A stretch of DNA of 64,000 nucleotides. Source: Amaurobius ferox. Its lineage: Eukaryota; Arthropoda; Arachnida; Araneae; Amaurobiidae. The stretch lies in NCBI GenBank assembly GCA_951213105.1, contig OX578134.1, forward strand, positions 136,628,293-136,692,292. Direction: 5' to 3'. The position numbers and the translations under genes are program-made. Positions 58,003 through 64,000 of the stretch are shown piece after piece. The notes beneath the pieces were generated by a model that saw nothing but the letters and a program-made list of their open reading frames with translations, had not been told where the DNA came from and searched no databases. Position 1 is the first letter of the stretch, and every line of letters begins with the position of its first letter.

Positions 58003-60280
58003 ATTCAACACACATAAACTTTAATTATATCATTGATCTGATTAATAAATTAATTTCAGTGTAGTTTTTAACTGTTTCTAAACTATCTATTACAGCATTA
58101 TGATACACAATATTCAATTGAAAACGCAAATACGTAGTTTTTAAACGTATGATATAAACACATTTCATTTATTTGTGGTTGAAAATCTTAGACCTGTTCA
58201 ACATTCTATAAGAATGCGTTGAACTGCAAAATTTAAAAAACATTTATAATAATACTTACAGCAAAATAGCTGAAGTGAAAACTTTTAGGATGGAATTGAT
58301 TTACTATAAACGTTCAAGCAGTAATAAATACGTTACAGTAAATTTCGATAAATGTTTTAAGATCAAATGATTCGAAAACAACTTACACTGCATCACGACA
58401 CCACCGCTAGGTATTGACATATTGAGGTTAATTATAATTTTGTTCAGAAAAGAATTTAACTAGCTGACACTCAATTGGACTTAAATTGCTAAATTTGAGT
58501 TTTGAGTAGTTGCATTAAAAAAAGCTATTACACTTTAATAGCACTTAACAGTAAAGTTTATAACTCTACTGAAACACATTACTGCATTAGCAGCTAAATT
58601 TAACTATTAAATACTTTGCCGATTGTAAAAGTTTCTCCGATATTTTAAAACATAAGCATTTTGAAGCAAATTGGTTAGCGTTAAAATTTATTTTTATTTG
58701 GAATGATTATATAATTGTTTACCTAAAAGTTTACAAATCTTACAAACTACATTTTTATGAGAAAATCTATAGTTAGAAATATATATATAACTTTCAGTAA
58801 AATTAAAACTCTAAATTTAATCTTTTAAAAATATTTTTTTTATAAATTTGATGATAATATCCAAACGTGTAATACAAAGTACACATTCATAATTTTGTTT
58901 AAAATTAAACATTAAAATCTAATCCTACAGCATAACAGCTATTATTAAATTATGTTCTATTATCTCTAATGCATATTAGATAACTGTACCTATATTACAT
59001 ATTTCGATATAATGAAATCGTCGCGAATTTTATATAAATTTGATGTAAATGTATACTTATAAAGAGTTAAAAAATATCTTTTCATTAATATGAGTTTATA
59101 AAAATACATTTTCAGAAGTAAATTCCAAAATAATAAGACGGCGGGACTTAACGTTTTTAACATAACATTTTGAAGAGAACTTATTTTATTATTTTATACA
59201 TTTTTTTAGGGAAATTTCACTACTTAGCGTTTAAAATTAAAAATCATCTAAGACTGAGTATAAAATCCTGAGAAGGCATCTGCACATGACTATCTTAGAG
59301 AACAAAAATATTTAATAACTTCCGTATCAGTTAAATTTGAAGAGAACATTTAATTTCAAAGTACAAAAATACGACAGCCAGACTTATAATACAGTCAGAG
59401 TTATTATACAGAATTACGACGGTCAGACCGATAATATTTAATTATAATTTAGATCTTGACATGTTAAAGTTTTAAAATTGCATTTCTGATCGTCATAAGT
59501 TAATCATGCAAGGATTTTAAATTTTAGTTAAAACTGTTTGAGTAACAATAAAAAAGAAAATATTTGAAATAACTTCATATCAACGAATCTTTTAATAAAC
59601 TTCCAAATGTTCTTGAAACTGATCATTCTCTCGTTTTAAATATATTTTTAAAACTTTTCTATTAAGTTCATTCGTGTTATTAAATTTGAATTGCGTGAAA
59701 TTTAAATATATTTAAAAATAAGTCTTATACATTTTAAAGTGAAGGATAAAGATGAATAAAATATAAAAACTGGAAAATGCACTTGGCGTTATCTGGAATT
59801 TGTGGTATAAATCCATTTTATCCAACGTATTACTCGATTCTTTTAAATACAGATGTTTTAATACTAAAGTTTGTATTTTCATGTTACAATTAAATTTTGT
59901 GATAAAAATTGGAAACAAAATGGCTCTTTCGTTTTACTGATCCTTACCTTCTTTAATATTATATCCTACTCCAATTCCAAGATGACTTGTTTAAGTTTTA
60001 AAAGCATTACACACTTATGCGGTAATTAAAGTAGTTTATGAGAAACGTTTAAAATGAATTGGAAGTCAGTAATATTTTTATGATGATCACCATATCAACA
60101 AATTTCATGGAAATGTTTATAATTGTTAAAATATTGTACCCACCTTCGCTATAGGATGAAGCATCTTATCTTCCCTGTAAGCTTCTGTGACAACTAAAGG
60201 CAAACATGTATACTCATGAATCCTCATTCAGAGCCAAAATTCAAACCCAGTACCTAAGGATCTGAAAGCCAATCTTCAAA
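58003..60280. other. AT-rich gene-free stretch
   Basis: No coding, RNA or repeat structure recognised; the frame at 59712-59918 (minus) has no domain. Confidence 0.5.
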
Positions 60281-60282
60281 TC

Positions 60283-60430
60283 TTTAAGTACTGAGTTACT
60301 AGGTCCTCGATACTTGAGTACTGGGTTACTTAGTCCTTGATAGTTAGGTACTGTGTTACTAGGTCATTGATAAACATTGTGCTGGGTTACGAGGTCCTAG
60401 ATACTTAGATATTGGGTTAGGTACTAGATA
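60283..60430 (+). repeat. Decayed minisatellite, about 33-38-bp period
   Basis: Four to five variants of 'GTACTGRGTTACTAGGTCCT.GATA' in a row at about 60287, 60318, 60348, 60379 and 60410. Units differ by several bases and small indels, so it is old. Confidence 0.8.
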
Positions 60431-63100
60431 CTACCACAATTACAAGACTTATATGTGTAGAACTGAAATACTCTAGGTGATTCTTATGATAGCGGAAAAT
60501 TCATGATGAGTTATAGCTTTCAAGCTTATTATAAAAATATTGCACCCATCTGTGTTCGCGACTCTGAGAAATTTCTTGTTAAACTTTTTCTTGGTTCAAC
60601 AACCTTTATGTTTCCCAATTGACAGCACAAATGTTAACTTCGTACTAAAAAAATATGAATGAATATCAATGAACCTTTTTCCATTTTGAGTGCATAAATA
60701 CGTTACATACATTCACATAAAATAAAAAGAATACGCGAAAGGGAGGTCACGTTAAAAGTATTATAATCGTAAATACAGAGCATGAATTTGCGCAATAACA
60801 ATACCTAATAAAATCATTTCGTAAATTCCTTCGCGAATATAATGACAAGAGCAAGGTAATCGATTCGAAAACGATTGAGTGCCCTACTTAGTGCAAGCAA
60901 TCCAAATTATTAGTACCCACTGAATCTGTGCAAAATATTACCACCCAATAATTCGAATGCCAAATTATTAACACTCAATAAATCACATGCTATCTAAAAT
61001 GCTAAAACGTTACATGGTAGCCCCAGATAGTAAAGAAAAATGAGGAATCTGTCAACTTGTTTTAATGTAGGCTATCGTGTATAATCGAAACTAAATATGC
61101 ATTTAAATAAAATACCTTAATTGAGCAGACATTAAAATCATGCAAAATATTAAGAAATCTAATATCGCAAAAAATTGATTGATGACTAACCATCTGTTTC
61201 ATTTTTGTCCGGCCTGGATTATTCAAAAGGGTTCATGAGTTTCTTATTTAGATTCCTTTGTAACTTTTCAAATGAATAATAATTCTACAATCTAGTTAAT
61301 AATCTGTTTATGATACTTAAAGTCGTTATGGCCTGGTGCAATCTGCTTCTCTCTGTATTATTACTTTTTACGCCTCATTATTTCTCTTTGAAGAAGGCTG
61401 TACCTCCAAAATTAAGAGAGAGATCTGAGGAAATGGAGGATTGGTCCGGAGTACTCTTGGTGTAGAGTAGAGGATAAACGTGTTCTGGAAATTTATGAAT
61501 CCTCACCTTTCTAGAGACTGTTTCACGATATTTTCCAGTTTAAGGACAACTCATCTTAAACCCATGGCCACCCACTTAAATCTAAAACAGTTTACTATAT
61601 TTTCTAATTGTAATTGTGAGGCTGTTTCCTCAGAACATATTGTATCCTGCATCGAGGTTACCTACACTTCAAGTTACTTATACTTGCATCGAGGTTACCC
61701 ATATTTAAGTTTTAGAGAATGCAATAACGTTTTGAGATTCCTTCATTTATGTGGTGTATATGGATTTTTCTTGACAGACTTAGGATAAGAAGAAAAATAA
61801 TAAATAAGAAGAAAAGTAAAATATAACATTTTAGGGTCATTTTATATTTCACACAGTTTCCCGTTTTACTTTCTGACATACTATTTAGCATCATGATTAC
61901 CATAGTTCAGCAAGTTAACTAGCACCTGGCAAATATTTCATTTAGCGCTATTTGCTATGATAAAGGCAACTCAATTATGTCCGAAATGTTGAGTTGCTGA
62001 ATGTTGAGTTGTTGAATACTGCTTCAGCCATTTTTTTCTAAGTGATTTTTGTTGATTTTACTTCATTTTTTATACTATCTCAAACATCTAAATCCATCTA
62101 AATCTCGATATCGAATTATAACTATAGTTCTGATTACAATTCTGCCCCTATACATTAAATGTATGTATTGAAAATCAAAAGGGGCATACATTTAAAGCAA
62201 AATTATCCTTTTTTTCTCCATGAATCGGGAATATTTATTTTAATTCTATTTTCCAACGGTTTTATATTGCTGCCATTACTAGAATTATTGACTATAAAAA
62301 GTTCGATGATAAAAGTTTGTCTCAAAGTCTTTCGCTATCGTGAGCTGTAACATTCAGAATTGAGTTCTTTTCTATCACACATATGGCCACTCGCTTACGC
62401 AAAATGGCTCAAGGGTGAACACTCATTCATGCCCTTATGGCTTCGTGATGATACTTTGGAATCAAAATTGTATTTGTATGGAAGGTACTAAAGTTGCCAT
62501 TTGCTTTTCGGTAAGAAAAGGCATTATGGGAACTAAATCTTTTAAAGCTTTACGGGGGACTGTTTTGGAATTTTTCTGCTATCAAAATGGTATTCATATT
62601 CTTCATATTCGTTTCGTTGTTTAATGGTATGTTCTTTTTAACACTAAAAGTTGCAAAAGAAACTTTCGTCTTATCGGTCTGCAGTATTTTATATTTCGAT
62701 ATTTCTTAAAAGTATGTAATGTTTCGTAATATGGAGACCCAATATATCAAAAATAATTTGAAAAGAATTAAATTATGAGTAAAACAAAATTTTCAATTTC
62801 CTCCCCTACACAACAGTGGCACATGCAAAAGTAGACAATACATTTTAATGACACTTAATTGAATCACGTTGGGGGTTGTAGTCAGATTCTATTCGAAACA
62901 GCATTATATAAATTTTATCATAAAGCTTCTAACATAAATTTTACTAATACTATGCAAATTTTATCATAGAAATTTTTTCATAGCGTTAGAACTAGGATAG
63001 CATTTCATTTGAAGATACTGAACTGTAATTCACAACGAAAATGAATGAGAAGAGAAAAAAATAGTCTTGATGTACGTAACGTAGCAACGATGTGATAATG
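60431..63100. other. AT-rich gene-free stretch with one small duplication
   Basis: At about 61650-61712 TGCATCGAGGTTACC occurs twice, 38 bases apart. The frames at 61480-61788, 62159-62350 and 62415-62624 have no recognised domain; the last, with several Cys and His, could be a repeat remnant. Confidence 0.45.
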
Positions 63101-63107
63101 TAGCAAC

Positions 63108-63345
63108 GAACTTAATAACGTGAAAATTTGATAGATAAAAATACCATGCACGATCAAACTGCGCGGCAAATTTCAGTCCTTAAGGTAATCTGGGAACCTT
63201 GAACGAGCACGTCAGAGGACGTAAGTAATAACATGAAAATTTGATAGATTAAAACTTTCCACAAATTTAAACTATGTAACGAATTTCATCCCTCTACGCC
63301 TTTTAAGAGCCGTGATCAAGCTCGTAAAGTTGTTAGGCGAAAATG
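63108..63345 (+). repeat. Imperfect tandem duplication, about 118 bp
   Basis: Copies starting at about 63111 and 63227 share 'TAATAACRTGAAAATTTGATAGATWAAAA', a 'TTTCAKYCCT' block, and 'GAACGAGCACGTCAGAGG' against 'TGATCAAGCTCGTAAAG'. The remainder of the window to 64000 is AT-rich without recognised structure. Confidence 0.65.
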
Positions 63346-64000
63346 CAAAGACAGGTCAGGTAACGTGATGTTAATGAAGAATTGGCTTAGATAAAAGCAA
63401 CATATAAAAATCCACAAATAACTGTTTCACTGATACAGTCCATTCCCTTCGACAATGAAGGTCAATAGATCCAATGTCAGAAAAACAAAATGGGTATCAT
63501 TTTAGCCCATTTTTGAATGGACATAGTCATATTTAGTATATTTACACTAAAGGTATTTTTAATTACGGTCGATCGATTAATTACGGTCCATTCTCCATTC
63601 CTACCGAAACGAAATCCACATTGGCCTGATTTTGTTATCCCTTTTACTCAAAAACTACAATAATTAGGAGGTTAAAATCTGTATACATACGTGAAACTGA
63701 ACGACAATTTGCAGAATCAAAATTTCAATAATCAAAACGAACTGCAACGAGGCGAAACGCACAATTTTAAACTGCGCATGCTTACTACGCTTCCTAAAAA
63801 TAATAAGTAAACAACAATTTTTAAACTACTAATCAAAGCGCATGTACTTGCATGCACTGTAATTTAAGCGTGTTCCTGTATATTAAATACGTTTTTGCCA
63901 TTTAAATATGATAATCTGATTTATTTTTTTTCCTGTATTCTAATTTGTTTAATTTATTATTCAAACTCTAAAAACTTAAACGCTCTTTGTATTAGAATTC

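Overview
This is AT-rich, intron-era eukaryotic DNA with no recognisable host gene. Its repeats point to an arthropod, most likely a spider or other arachnid (inference): Tc1/mariner transposons of several families, tRNA-derived SINEs, a 5S-rRNA-derived SINE, pieces of LINE and LTR retrotransposons, and a large cluster of Helitron-like elements. Only one long, intact reading frame exists, a 364-residue transposase at 29769-30863. Almost every other open frame is short, AT-driven and without family features.

Layout. 1-9.5 kb: microsatellites, a four-copy 56-bp minisatellite (1892-2115), a minus-strand tRNA-like SINE, an 80-bp retroposed insert, a LINE ORF2 tail, and the LTR/primer-binding-site/gag start of an LTR retrotransposon (minus strand, 8817-9300). 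9.5-29 kb: old dispersed repeats, a long (AT)n tract (16224-16442), a broken Tc1-like transposase (17460-18480), two short retroposed inserts side by side at one target (19746-19878), a fold-back element (24155-24411) and two tRNA-like SINEs (25.4-26.1 kb). 29.47-31.09 kb: a complete Tc1/mariner-superfamily transposon with 159-bp terminal inverted repeats. 31.4-36.9 kb: a tandem repeat, an unassigned GC-richer block, a Tc1 C-terminal remnant abutted by a second Tc1-like element (34571-36343), which is itself split by a 383-bp SINE with a 5S rRNA head. 36.9-40.8 kb: plain AT-rich DNA.

40869-57099 is the most striking part: 16.2 kb made entirely of Helitron-like units joined end to end without spacer. 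Read from the termini and internal matches, the plus strand carries unit A (complete), unit B/E (complete but cut in two) and unit F (complete), head to tail. Inside B/E sit two further complete units, C and D, head to tail on the minus strand. A, C, D and F share a derived 3.4-kb composite architecture with an internal, decayed copy of the 3' terminus, while the interrupted B/E unit lacks that internal duplication and looks like the simpler ancestral form. No Rep/helicase is encoded, so these are non-autonomous.

57.1-64 kb: three minus-strand tRNA-like SINE copies with intact 7-bp acceptor-type stems, a decayed minisatellite near 60.3 kb, and AT-rich DNA with a few imperfect duplications. 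Nothing in the window works together as a pathway; its story is nested insertion of mobile DNA.
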